From an uncultured Cryomorphaceae bacterium (GTDB lineage Bacteria > Bacteroidota > Bacteroidia > Flavobacteriales > Schleiferiaceae): DNA of 64,000 bases. The first letter of the stretch is position 1. The number at the start of each line of letters is the position of its first letter. A program made the position numbers and the translations under genes. This document shows positions 34,067 through 41,636 of this stretch, piece by piece. Location of the stretch: NCBI GenBank assembly GCA_937120475.1, contig CAKZJV010000007.1, positions 124,001-188,000 of the forward strand, in the 5' to 3' direction. The notes under the pieces are model-generated. The model had not been told where the DNA came from. It made no database searches and worked only from the letters and a program-made list of their open reading frames with translations.

Positions 34067-34986
34067 TAAAAATTCAGCTTTAGGGATAAAGTAAACACTA
34101 CCATGGAAAGGATACCGGTAAGCATGATGAGCTTGGTGAAGGTGCTGGCTTTACGGAAATCCCGGGGGTTTTTAGCTCGCAGCAGCAGGTAGATCAATAC
34201 CAATTGCGGAAGATTTACCAAAAGCGCGATGTACAGGGAGGAGATAAGGTCGCTTTTAAAAAGATAAACATTGTAAAAACCGGTAAAGCTGAGCATAACC
34301 GCTACCAGTATGGCAATAACGTATTTTACCTGGCCGGGGCCCATGATCACGGCCAGGGTACGGTAGCCGTGGCGCGCATCGCCTTTGGAGTCTTCAGCAT
34401 CCTTGATCATTTCACGGATAAAATTGCTCCAGAAAGCGAAAAGTGCATAGGCGCCTACTACTTCCACGGCCGAGCGCACCATAGCCCGGTTATCGCCTTC
34501 AGCGGCCGGAACCAGGTCGAACAAGGCTACCAGGGCCACCGGAAGGGCGGTTAAAAAGGAAACCAGGATATTACCCACCAGCGGACGTTTTTTCAGGTCC
34601 ACCGAGTAAAAGTACAGCAAGGCAATGGCAATGAGGGGGAGCATCCAAAGACCGGGCATACCGGCAGCTTTAGCCACCAGGTAACCCGTAAATAAGGCCA
34701 GTATATTAAAGCCGAAGTAAATTTGCCAGGCCGCCTGATCGGTAAACTGCTTTCCTACCGTTACCCGACCGGGTTTATTGTCACCATCAACACCTACATC
34801 GTAAATATCGTTAATCACGTAGCCACCGGCCGCCAGGCTGATGCTGCACAGTACCCCGTAAAAATATTCCAGGTGATTGAGCACATGCGGAATATTGAGG
34901 CTTTCGGTAATGAAGAAGCGGATGAGGTATTGCACCAGGGCAATCATCAACAAATTGGGCCAGCGAATGAGTTTGAGTAATGCCAT
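34066..34986 (-). CDS. UbiA-family prenyltransferase (geranylgeranylglycerol-phosphate geranylgeranyltransferase-like)
   Basis: A 306-aa membrane prenyltransferase with about nine helices. Both Asp-rich motifs are present: INDIYDVGVDGDNKPGR (first) and IKDAEDSKGDARHGYRT (second, DxxxD). In Bacteroidota the UbiA protein next to maf and a KdsC-like gene is usually annotated as the DGGGP synthase of archaeal-type ether lipid synthesis. Its true substrate in this phylum is not settled; menaquinone-type acceptors are an alternative. It abuts kdsC with no gap and overlaps maf by 1 nt. Confidence 0.85.
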   Translation of the reverse strand: MALLKLIRWPNLLMIALVQYLIRFFITESLNIPHVLNHLEYFYGVLCSISLAAGGYVINDIYDVGVDGDNKPGRVTVGKQFTDQAAWQIYFGFNILALFTGYLVAKAAGMPGLWMLPLIAIALLYFYSVDLKKRPLVGNILVSFLTALPVALVALFDLVPAAEGDNRAMVRSAVEVVGAYALFAFWSNFIREMIKDAEDSKGDARHGYRTLAVIMGPGQVKYVIAILVAVMLSFTGFYNVYLFKSDLISSLYIALLVNLPQLVLIYLLLRAKNPRDFRKASTFTKLIMLTGILSMVVFTLSLKLNF

Positions 34987-35520
34987 TTACCAATGAAAAT
35001 CTTCGGTTAACATCCAGTTGTCCTGTAGCTTTAACGTTTGTTCAATTACATCGCGTACACAGCCTTCACCACCTTTTTTGGGTGAAACATAATCGGCAAT
35101 GGCTTTTATTTCAGGGGCGGCATCGGCCGGTGCTGCCCCTACGCCCGCTGCCTGTACCAGGTGGTAATCGGGAATATCGTCACCCATGTACAACATGTTT
35201 TCGGGCTGCAAACCATCGTGTTCGTAAACTGCCAGCAGATCTTTCCAGGCTTCCGTTTTGTCGCGGGCGTTCATGTAAATATCGGTTAACCCCGCCCGTT
35301 GAAAACTCAGGCGGGCCCGCTCGCAACTACCTCCCGATATCAAGGCTACGATATAGCCCTTTTTAACCGCCAGTTGCAGGGCGTAGCCGTCTTTACTGTT
35401 AAAGTTGCGGATGGGGCGGCCGTCTTCCCCCAAATGAAAAGAGCCGTTGGTGAGCACACCGTCCATATCAAAAACAAAGGCGCGGATAGGGTGCAGGAGT
35501 TCTTTATAGCTTTTACTCAT
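34987..35520 (-). CDS. kdsC: KdsC-type HAD phosphatase (3-deoxy-D-manno-octulosonate-8-phosphate phosphatase)
   Basis: A 177-aa HAD hydrolase without a cap domain. The nucleophile motif is FDMDGVLTNG (Asp18/Asp20). Family-typical RNFNSKDGYALQLA, ALISGGSCERARLSF and the Mg2+ motif MGDDIPDYHLVQAAG follow. KdsC releases phosphate from KDO-8-phosphate in LPS core synthesis and forms a tetramer. It overlaps the DUF2520 gene by 8 nt and abuts the UbiA gene. The set of cell-envelope and heme genes here is a dense co-directional run. Confidence 0.9.
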   Translation of the reverse strand: MSKSYKELLHPIRAFVFDMDGVLTNGSFHLGEDGRPIRNFNSKDGYALQLAVKKGYIVALISGGSCERARLSFQRAGLTDIYMNARDKTEAWKDLLAVYEHDGLQPENMLYMGDDIPDYHLVQAAGVGAAPADAAPEIKAIADYVSPKKGGEGCVRDVIEQTLKLQDNWMLTEDFHW

Positions 35521-36250
35521 GTTTTTTCTGAATACTTTGGGTAATAAGACGGTAAATCTCCGAAACCTGGGGATCTTCTATCATTTTACGATGTGCCGCT
35601 ATGGTGAGCTCGTCATGCCGTACAGCGGGTCCGGTTTGTAAATCCCGGGGTGGCCCGGACGAAAGCCGCTCCACGCTTTGCCTCAGCAGGGGTTTCATCA
35701 TGCTGAAATCCAGCCCGGCCGTTTGCATTTGCTCGTAAGCCAATTGATAAAGGTGGTTTGAAAAGTTCTGTGCCATTACCGCTGCAAGGTGCAAAACCTT
35801 CCGCTGTGCGGAATCTACTTCGTAATAGCCCGCCTTCATACTCAGGCAGAGGCCCTTCAGCAGATCCAAAGTTTCACCATCGCTGGCTTCCAGGCAAAAG
35901 GGGATGGAGGTGAATTCCGGTTCATCACCCTGCGCAAAGCTCATCAGCGGGTACCAGATACCACGACTGCTGTGCTTTGGGGCAATTTCTGTGAGCGGTG
36001 TGGCACCGGATACGTGTACTACCGGGGCTTTGCCCGCAGGAATTTGTTCACTTACTTCAGCAATGGCCTGGTCGCTCACGCATAAAATGTAAAGATCAGT
36101 TTCGTTAGAGGGGATGTCTCCGGGAAAATGCTGGCCGTTACTGCCCCTACGGAAAAGCACTTTCAGGCTATACTGACGGGAGAGCTCCCGCTGCATATAG
36201 CTGCCCAGCTTTCCGTTACCGATAATGGTGATGTGCTTTAATGGAGGCAT
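35513..36250 (-). CDS. Rossmann-fold DUF2520 protein
   Basis: A 245-aa two-domain protein. The N-terminal Rossmann region has HITIIGNGKLGSYM (GxGxxG) and a nucleotide-binding strand LYILCVSDQAI. The C-terminal helical DUF2520 domain (about 120-245) has HLAAVMAQNFSNHLYQLA, and a conserved segment GPAVRHDELTIAAH. DUF2520 proteins resemble short-chain dehydrogenase/ketopantoate-reductase-like enzymes, but no activity is known. The gene lies 34 nt after ccmF and overlaps kdsC. Confidence 0.82.
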   Translation of the reverse strand: MPPLKHITIIGNGKLGSYMQRELSRQYSLKVLFRRGSNGQHFPGDIPSNETDLYILCVSDQAIAEVSEQIPAGKAPVVHVSGATPLTEIAPKHSSRGIWYPLMSFAQGDEPEFTSIPFCLEASDGETLDLLKGLCLSMKAGYYEVDSAQRKVLHLAAVMAQNFSNHLYQLAYEQMQTAGLDFSMMKPLLRQSVERLSSGPPRDLQTGPAVRHDELTIAAHRKMIEDPQVSEIYRLITQSIQKKHE

Positions 36251-36284
36251 CGCTCAAAAATAAGGAAAGCCGCTTTCAAAAGCC

Positions 36285-38705
36285 CTAAGACCGTACCCTT
36301 TGCCATACGGCAATACCGGTACCAATGGCCATTAGTATGCAGCCGGTCCATAAGAGGTTGATCATGGGGAAAACAATGGCCTTTAAAACGATAAAGGGCT
36401 TTTCCTCTTCCCGCACTTCCGTCCAGGCTTTCAAAACGTACAGGCTGCTTTCGGTATTGATGTCTTCCAGGCGAAATTTAAAACCTTGTTCATCCAGGTA
36501 GGCATCCTCATACGAAACCGTGTTTTGTGCCAGGTTATACACCGGCTCCGCAATAAACTCTTCCCCAAAAACATTCAGTACCCTCAGTTTCAGGGTTAGC
36601 CTGATGGTTTCATACTGTTTGGTAGTATCGTTTACCGAAGCGTTTACACGCAGGCTGTCCACTATGATAAAATGATCCTGGTAAATGGCGGTATCGCCCC
36701 GCGCCAGTTCCACCTCCATTTCATCCCGGTAACCATCGTCTGTTGTGGGGTTGAGGTAGGAGGAATAGGTAACGTGGGTATAGATATCGCGGTTCCAGAA
36801 ATGCTCGGTAGAAGGGTTAGGCGTAGGCCCCATATTATCCGACATCTGCAGGAAAGGGCTCAGTTGAAATTCTTTTTGTAACTGATTACTATCCACACGG
36901 CTGTAGTAAGTTACATCGTAAAACTGTTTATCTTTTTCCTCGCGCATACCGTTCCATACCGCCACGTAATTGCCCAGGCGGGTGGAATCTCCGAGTTCGA
37001 GCAGGGCGTGTTCACTGGAGGGCATATCTTCGGAAAGGAATACATCGGTATTGCTGATAATCTTTTGTTTGGCGTTGGAAATTAGGGCCCCGGCTATGAT
37101 AAGCCCAAAACCGATGTGGGCTACTGAACTTCCGGTGAAGTTCATTTTTCCTTTGCCCAGTAAAAGCCAGTAATCCAGGTTACTGGCTACTGCGAATAGC
37201 GAGGCAAACAATAGAATGAGGTAAAGAGGTTGCCTCCAGAAGTCAAAGAAGTAACTCACCAGTAAGGTCAGCAAAACCGAAATAAGGACCGAGCGCATCA
37301 TGCGCCTGAAAAAGATTTTCCCCCCGGTATGTTTGTAATTCAACCATTGCGCCACACCGATGAGCAGGGTAATAACGATGGCAAAAGGCACCTGGAAACT
37401 GTTGTAATGCTCGATGGGATCGAGGGGCGGTGCCATCTTTTTATCGAAAAGAGGCAGCAGGCCTTCCGGGCCGAACAATTGATTGATTACCGGTATGGAG
37501 GTGCTGAAAATGATCTGGAAAGCCGATATAAACAATACCAGGCTTCCGATGAACATCCAGAATTCCTTGGAGCTGAGTTCATCCTCTTTTTTATTGGAGG
37601 GGATTTTCCGGAAATGATAGATGAAAATAGCCAGGGACAGCACCACGAAAAACAGCAAATAGATCAGCAATTGCCCGCTTAGCCCCAGATCGACAAAGGC
37701 ATGTACCGAGGAGTCACCCAAAACCCCGCTACGGGTGAGGAAAGTAGAATATAGGATGAGCAGGAAGCTGACGATCACCATGAAAAAGGCCCAGTGCAAA
37801 CTGCTTTTGCGGTTGCGGTAAATGAGCAGCAAGTGGGCGGCTGCTACCATGGTAATCCACGGAACGAGGGAAGAGTTTTCCACCGGGTCCCAGGCCCAAA
37901 AACCACCGAAACTCAGGGCTTCGTAGGCCCATGCTCCACCCATTAAAATACCGGTACCCAATATCATTACGCTGAAAAAGGCCCAGGGCAAAGCGGTTTT
38001 TACCCAACCGCCATAATCGCGGGTAAATAGTCCGGCAATGGCCAGCGCAAAAGGCGTAAGGGTAGAGGCAAAGCCCAGAAACAAAACCGGAGGGTGAATG
38101 GTCATCCAGTAATTTTGAAGCAGCGGATTGAGGCCGCTACCGTCCATAAAGGCAGGAAATTTTTGGAGGTAATCGCTGACCTGTGTCCAGGGTAAGCCCA
38201 GGTTATCGGGTGTATCACGCAATAGTATGAAGGGGCTGCTGCCGATTTTGAGGTCCCCTACGTAAACGCCCAAAATCATACTGGCCAAAAAGGCCTGTAC
38301 CAGGGCAAATACAATCATCGAGGGGGCTTCCCACTTTTTGGCGGTGTACATCAGTATGGTACCCAGTATTACGTGCCAGAACATCCAGAGTAAGAAGCTG
38401 CCTTCCTGTCCTTCCCAAAAAGCACTGAAAATGTATTCGGAAGGAAGATCCAGCGAAGAGTGCTTCCACACGTAATCGTATTCGAAGTAATGGGCACTCA
38501 TCAGGTAAAAAAGGCAGCCCACTACCGCAAAAACACTGGCGGTATGTACTAAAAAACCGGCTCGTGCCAGTTTGTGATAAGCCTGGCCTTTACCGGCATA
38601 AAAAAGGTAGTAGGCTACAGCACTTATCAGCGCTGAAACCATAGACAGGCTCACAAAAAAACGCCCGGCCTGGCCGGGTAAAAGGTGTTCTCCGATGTAC
38701 TCCAT
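36285..38705 (-). CDS. ccmF: CcmF-type heme lyase for cytochrome c biogenesis
   Basis: An 806-aa polytopic protein that attaches heme to apocytochrome c. The N-terminal part includes SEYIFSAFWEGQEGSFLLW and PVLFLGFAS. The WWD heme-handling domain is GFWAWDPVENSSLVPW. A C-terminal soluble periplasmic segment (about 560-770) precedes the last helix. Size is larger than E. coli CcmF (about 650), as is usual in Bacteroidota. It overlaps ccmE by a single base and follows the ccmB-ccmC-ccmD-ccmE order. Confidence 0.93.
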   Translation of the reverse strand: MEYIGEHLLPGQAGRFFVSLSMVSALISAVAYYLFYAGKGQAYHKLARAGFLVHTASVFAVVGCLFYLMSAHYFEYDYVWKHSSLDLPSEYIFSAFWEGQEGSFLLWMFWHVILGTILMYTAKKWEAPSMIVFALVQAFLASMILGVYVGDLKIGSSPFILLRDTPDNLGLPWTQVSDYLQKFPAFMDGSGLNPLLQNYWMTIHPPVLFLGFASTLTPFALAIAGLFTRDYGGWVKTALPWAFFSVMILGTGILMGGAWAYEALSFGGFWAWDPVENSSLVPWITMVAAAHLLLIYRNRKSSLHWAFFMVIVSFLLILYSTFLTRSGVLGDSSVHAFVDLGLSGQLLIYLLFFVVLSLAIFIYHFRKIPSNKKEDELSSKEFWMFIGSLVLFISAFQIIFSTSIPVINQLFGPEGLLPLFDKKMAPPLDPIEHYNSFQVPFAIVITLLIGVAQWLNYKHTGGKIFFRRMMRSVLISVLLTLLVSYFFDFWRQPLYLILLFASLFAVASNLDYWLLLGKGKMNFTGSSVAHIGFGLIIAGALISNAKQKIISNTDVFLSEDMPSSEHALLELGDSTRLGNYVAVWNGMREEKDKQFYDVTYYSRVDSNQLQKEFQLSPFLQMSDNMGPTPNPSTEHFWNRDIYTHVTYSSYLNPTTDDGYRDEMEVELARGDTAIYQDHFIIVDSLRVNASVNDTTKQYETIRLTLKLRVLNVFGEEFIAEPVYNLAQNTVSYEDAYLDEQGFKFRLEDINTESSLYVLKAWTEVREEEKPFIVLKAIVFPMINLLWTGCILMAIGTGIAVWQRVRS

Positions 38706-39100
38706 TAGTTGTAGGTTTCGTAACCTTCCATTTCGTTGGTTTCATTGTATTTGGAAGGGCACTTCATCAGGATCTCCTGAGCTACAAAGGCACTGTCGGT
38801 GCTGTAACCCTTCATGGTGATCTCTTCACTGCGTTCAAAATCCTGGGGCTTGGGCTGGTGGTAAATTACCTTTTTACGAACCCCTTCTTTATCCACCGCT
38901 CCGAATTCAAAGCGGTTGGCGCGGGCATCGTAATCCATAGCCGCATCGGTATCCAGGTAACCGATAACGGTATAGGTGGTTTTGGGATTGGCGTTGGCTT
39001 CGGCAAAGCCTACGTAGGTGGAGGCATCATTAATAGTAGCCATAATAGCCCCGATGGCTACGGCAATGATCAATATGATAACGATGTGCGAACGTTTCAT
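38705..39100 (-). CDS. ccmE: CcmE-type heme chaperone with a CxxxY heme motif
   Basis: A 131-aa protein with one N-terminal transmembrane helix (about residues 5-23) and an OB-fold periplasmic domain (35-118). CcmE carries heme covalently to CcmF. In E. coli the attachment residue is His in HxxxY. Here the motif is CPSKY, with Cys114 and Tyr118, the CxxxY variant known from some bacteria and archaea. The gene lies between ccmD and ccmF with a single base of overlap. Order and size support CcmE rather than an unrelated OB-fold protein. Confidence 0.9.
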   Translation of the reverse strand: MKRSHIVIILIIAVAIGAIMATINDASTYVGFAEANANPKTTYTVIGYLDTDAAMDYDARANRFEFGAVDKEGVRKKVIYHQPKPQDFERSEEITMKGYSTDSAFVAQEILMKCPSKYNETNEMEGYETYN

Positions 39101-39101
39101 G

Positions 39102-39308
39102 CTACTTTTCTTTTTCCAGTTTTTTCAACTTGCGGTCAATAAGGACCAGGTAAACCACAATCCCGATAAAGATAATGGACAGAATACTTACCACCACATA
39201 GATCTTGCCATTACTGCGCATGGTATCGGCCATTTCTACTTCCTGGCCCTGGGCATGTGCCAACAGGGTGAGGAAAGCTGCAAACAGCGTGAATATTAAC
39301 TTTTTCAT
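39102..39308 (-). CDS. ccmD: CcmD-family small membrane protein
   Basis: A ~68-residue protein with a signal-like hydrophobic N-terminus (MKKLIFTLFAAFLTLLAHA), then a transmembrane helix (about 36-56, YVVVSILSIIFIGIVVYLV) and a basic C-terminus ending KKLEKEK. An upstream ATG at 39326 would add six residues, but the 39308 start begins just after the ccmC stop and gives a cleaner signal sequence. CcmD stabilises the CcmC-CcmE complex. Its place between ccmC and ccmE is the deciding evidence; the sequence itself is short. Confidence 0.75.
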   Translation of the reverse strand: MKKLIFTLFAAFLTLLAHAQGQEVEMADTMRSNGKIYVVVSILSIIFIGIVVYLVLIDRKLKKLEKEK

Positions 39309-39309
39309 T

Positions 39310-39978
39310 TTAATCCAGGTGTTCATTTTTTCTCCAGATGAGTTGGGTGTACCGTAACTTCAGGTTCATAATCCAAATTCCGATGAGGGTCCAGCCGATT
39401 ACGGCCGGGTAAAAAACCAGGCGCATATCGCTGTTGAGGTCATAACCTGAAAAACCGGGATTGCCCCCGTTTCCGGGGTGCAGACTGTCCGTCATACGCG
39501 GTAAAATGCCGATGAAAACAATCATCATTACAAAGGCAAAAATATTATACACGGCCGCCAGGCGGGCCTTCTTTTGCGGATCTTCCACCGAGCCCCGCAG
39601 TACGAAGTAGGCGAGGTAGATGAGCATGGTAACGGCCGTGCCGTTGAGCTTGGGATCATTTACCCAAAAGGCACCCCAGGTAAAACGCGCCCAAATGCTG
39701 CCGGTAACCAGCCCCAGCGTAGCCAGGAACATACCGGTTACGGCCGATTCTTTGGCTTTGAGGTCGCGCAGGCGGGAGTTGTTGGCCAGGTAACCGATGC
39801 TGTAAGAAAGGGAAGCGGTCATCAGAATGATCATCGCAAACCACATGGTTACGTGAAAGTACAATACCCGTATGGTTTCATTGAGAATGGGCAACCGTGG
39901 CACCGGCCCCAAAAATCCTAAAATGATGGTATAGAGTACGAGAACAACGCCTAAAGCCTTCCACCAGTGTGCTTTCAT
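39310..39978 (-). CDS. ccmC: CcmC heme-handling protein
   Basis: A 222-aa polytopic protein with six predicted helices. The WWD-type loop appears as WARFTWGAFWVNDPKLNGT; conserved periplasmic histidines sit in LYFHVTMWFAMI and further toward the C-terminus. CcmC loads heme onto CcmE. It starts 9 nt after ccmB and is followed by ccmD. This is the normal c-type cytochrome maturation system I order. Confidence 0.93.
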   Translation of the reverse strand: MKAHWWKALGVVLVLYTIILGFLGPVPRLPILNETIRVLYFHVTMWFAMIILMTASLSYSIGYLANNSRLRDLKAKESAVTGMFLATLGLVTGSIWARFTWGAFWVNDPKLNGTAVTMLIYLAYFVLRGSVEDPQKKARLAAVYNIFAFVMMIVFIGILPRMTDSLHPGNGGNPGFSGYDLNSDMRLVFYPAVIGWTLIGIWIMNLKLRYTQLIWRKNEHLD

Positions 39979-39987
39979 CGTTTCATT

Positions 39988-40644
39988 TTAATCGCGCCAA
40001 AGGTACGCAAATAAGAGATAAGACAATAGTAAAGATACCAATGCCAATAAGAGGAGTACCATCATCACCGGTGCATTTACACTCCACGAAAATCCGGTAA
40101 GTGCCCTTATACTGGTACGGCTCAGGGCCAAAACCTGCGGGTACAGGAGCGGTATGCTCAAAATAGCAGGTAAGGCGGGGTTATCACCGGCCTTGGCAGC
40201 CAGCCCGGAAACAAAGGTGAGGATGCAGGCAAAACCGGCACTGGCCAGTATCAGCAGTACGATAAACGCCCAGGGATCGGCTACAATGTTGCCCAGTAAA
40301 AAGAGGAAAAGTAAAAAGGTAAACAGGCCGATCACCAAGAGGTAAAAGAAGTTGTAAATGGTTTTACCGATCACCAGTACCTGCGGCCTTACCAGGCTGA
40401 AGTACAATAAAAACCTGCGGTCGGCTTCATTTTGAAAGCTGCGGAAAGCCGCCTGCACGGCCGCGAATATCAGTACGATCCAGTACAGGGCATTCCAGGT
40501 TTCGGAGGAGATTAAACCGTTAAATACCAGGTAACTGAGGTAGGTGGTGGTTAATACATACAGCAATACCGCCAGTATGCTTTGGCGGTGCCGCCACTCC
40601 AGGCTGAAGTTCAGTTTTACGATTTGCAGGATTTGTTGGAACAC
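39988..40644 (-). CDS. ccmB: CcmB heme-exporter-type permease
   Basis: A 218-aa integral membrane protein of the CcmB family with six hydrophobic helices; it shows SLEWRHRQSILAVLLYVL at the N-terminus and LYPQVLALSRTSIRALTG in the middle. The start codon is GTG (40644). In system I, CcmB pairs with the ATPase CcmA, but no ccmA lies in this run or nearby, as in many Bacteroidota genomes where it is located elsewhere. A perfect -7 element lies immediately upstream. Confidence 0.9.
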   Translation of the reverse strand: MFQQILQIVKLNFSLEWRHRQSILAVLLYVLTTTYLSYLVFNGLISSETWNALYWIVLIFAAVQAAFRSFQNEADRRFLLYFSLVRPQVLVIGKTIYNFFYLLVIGLFTFLLFLFLLGNIVADPWAFIVLLILASAGFACILTFVSGLAAKAGDNPALPAILSIPLLYPQVLALSRTSIRALTGFSWSVNAPVMMVLLLLALVSLLLSYLLFAYLWRD

Positions 40645-40648
40645 GGGG

Positions 40649-40656
40649 CAAAGTTA
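40649..40656 (-). promoter_or_regulatory. possible -7 element for the ccm run
   Basis: TAACTTTG on the minus strand matches TAnnTTTG exactly but is only 4 nt from the ccmB GTG start, so transcription would begin at or near the start codon, giving a leaderless message. No -33 box at 19-21 nt is visible; a start further inside ccmB is an alternative. Confidence 0.3.
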
Positions 40657-40771
40657 GGTGACAGCGACCAAAGTAATGTGAAGGATATAACGGATAAGTT
40701 GAAGCCGCACCAGTTCATAATGACCATAACTACCCGCTATTTCAACTTTAATATCTTTTGAGCGGAACGTA

Positions 40772-40857
40772 CGGTCATCCTGAGCGTAGTCGAAGGATGA
40801 CCGGTATCAATCAGGCTTCGACTCCCTGTCCGTCCGGAAGGTGGGTACTCAGCCTGA
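40772..40857. repeat. inverted pair of Bacteroidota intergenic repeat elements
   Basis: Copy 1 is a hairpin with stem cggtcatcc (40772-40780) and ggatgaccg (40795-40803), containing tgagcgtagtcgaa. Copy 2 (about 40811-40860) is the reverse-complement form, bounded by tcaggct (40811-40817) and agcctga (40851-40857), with ~20 nt inserted in its centre. The core GTCATCCTGAGCG..GTCGAAGGA is common between genes in many Bacteroidota. No gene is in this stretch. Confidence 0.65.
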
Positions 40858-40912
40858 CCAATTTTTGGTTTTAACTTCTGGTAAGCTTGCTTGAAAGTCG
40901 GGAAGTACGATC

Positions 40913-41596
40913 TTAGAGTCGCATCATTTTCAAATGCCGGGTTTCTTCACCAATGCGTAGGCGATAGAAGTAAAGCCCCGCCCGTAAGGCGAAGGTTGCA
41001 GTGCGGAAGCGGTGTTCACCCTGGGTAAGCTTTCCGTGGTAAATACGTTGTATTACCCGGCCGTTTAAGTCCAGTAACTCCAGCTCAACGGCCTGCGTTT
41101 CCTTCAGGTATAATTCCAGTTGTTGGTGTTCGCTGACCGGGTTGGGAAAAATGGAAAATTGAAATTGTTCGCCTTTTAACTCGGATATTGAAATATTAGG
41201 GGAAACGGTGAATGACTTAGTGACTATTGCTGAATCTACGGGATTATTTCTGCAAGAATTAGTATCAAAGGCTTTGTAAGCACCAACCTTTAGTAAATAG
41301 TTTCCAGAAGGTAAATATCCTATACTGAAAGTGTCAGTGAGTGTTCTAAAGGCACTTTGAGTTGATAGCCTAACACAGTAATGAATGAAAACAGTATTTC
41401 CAGAAATACTAATACTATCATAAATTTTACCACCATAGTCGTTACTGGTTACTTGTAACCAAATATTTATACTATCATTAATATTTGGCAAGGTTGGAAT
41501 CACCTCGGCTTTGTCAATAGTTATTCTTGGCGTTTGAGCTTTTAAAACATTAAAGACCAGTACTAAGGATAAGATTTTAAATAAATAAATTTTCAT
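40913..41596 (-). CDS. small secreted protein with type A T9SS sorting domain
   Basis: A 227-aa cargo starting from ATG 41596 (an upstream TTG at 41623 is in frame). Signal peptide MKIYLFKILSLVLVFNVLKA, then a ~115-residue Ig-like module with two cysteines, then a type A sorting domain (about 150-227: FSIFPNPVSEHQ, ELLDLNGRVIQR, RAGLYFYRL). The sorting domain resembles that of the adjacent subtilase in phrases such as LLDLNGRVI. The gene follows the subtilase closely and may be transcribed with it. Base composition is split: one line of the N-terminal half counts ~32% GC, one of the sorting part ~60%. Confidence 0.82.
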   Translation of the reverse strand: MKIYLFKILSLVLVFNVLKAQTPRITIDKAEVIPTLPNINDSINIWLQVTSNDYGGKIYDSISISGNTVFIHYCVRLSTQSAFRTLTDTFSIGYLPSGNYLLKVGAYKAFDTNSCRNNPVDSAIVTKSFTVSPNISISELKGEQFQFSIFPNPVSEHQQLELYLKETQAVELELLDLNGRVIQRIYHGKLTQGEHRFRTATFALRAGLYFYRLRIGEETRHLKMMRL

Positions 41597-41636
41597 ATTC
41601 AACGGCTGAAATGAGTATATCAAATGTAGTTTATTT

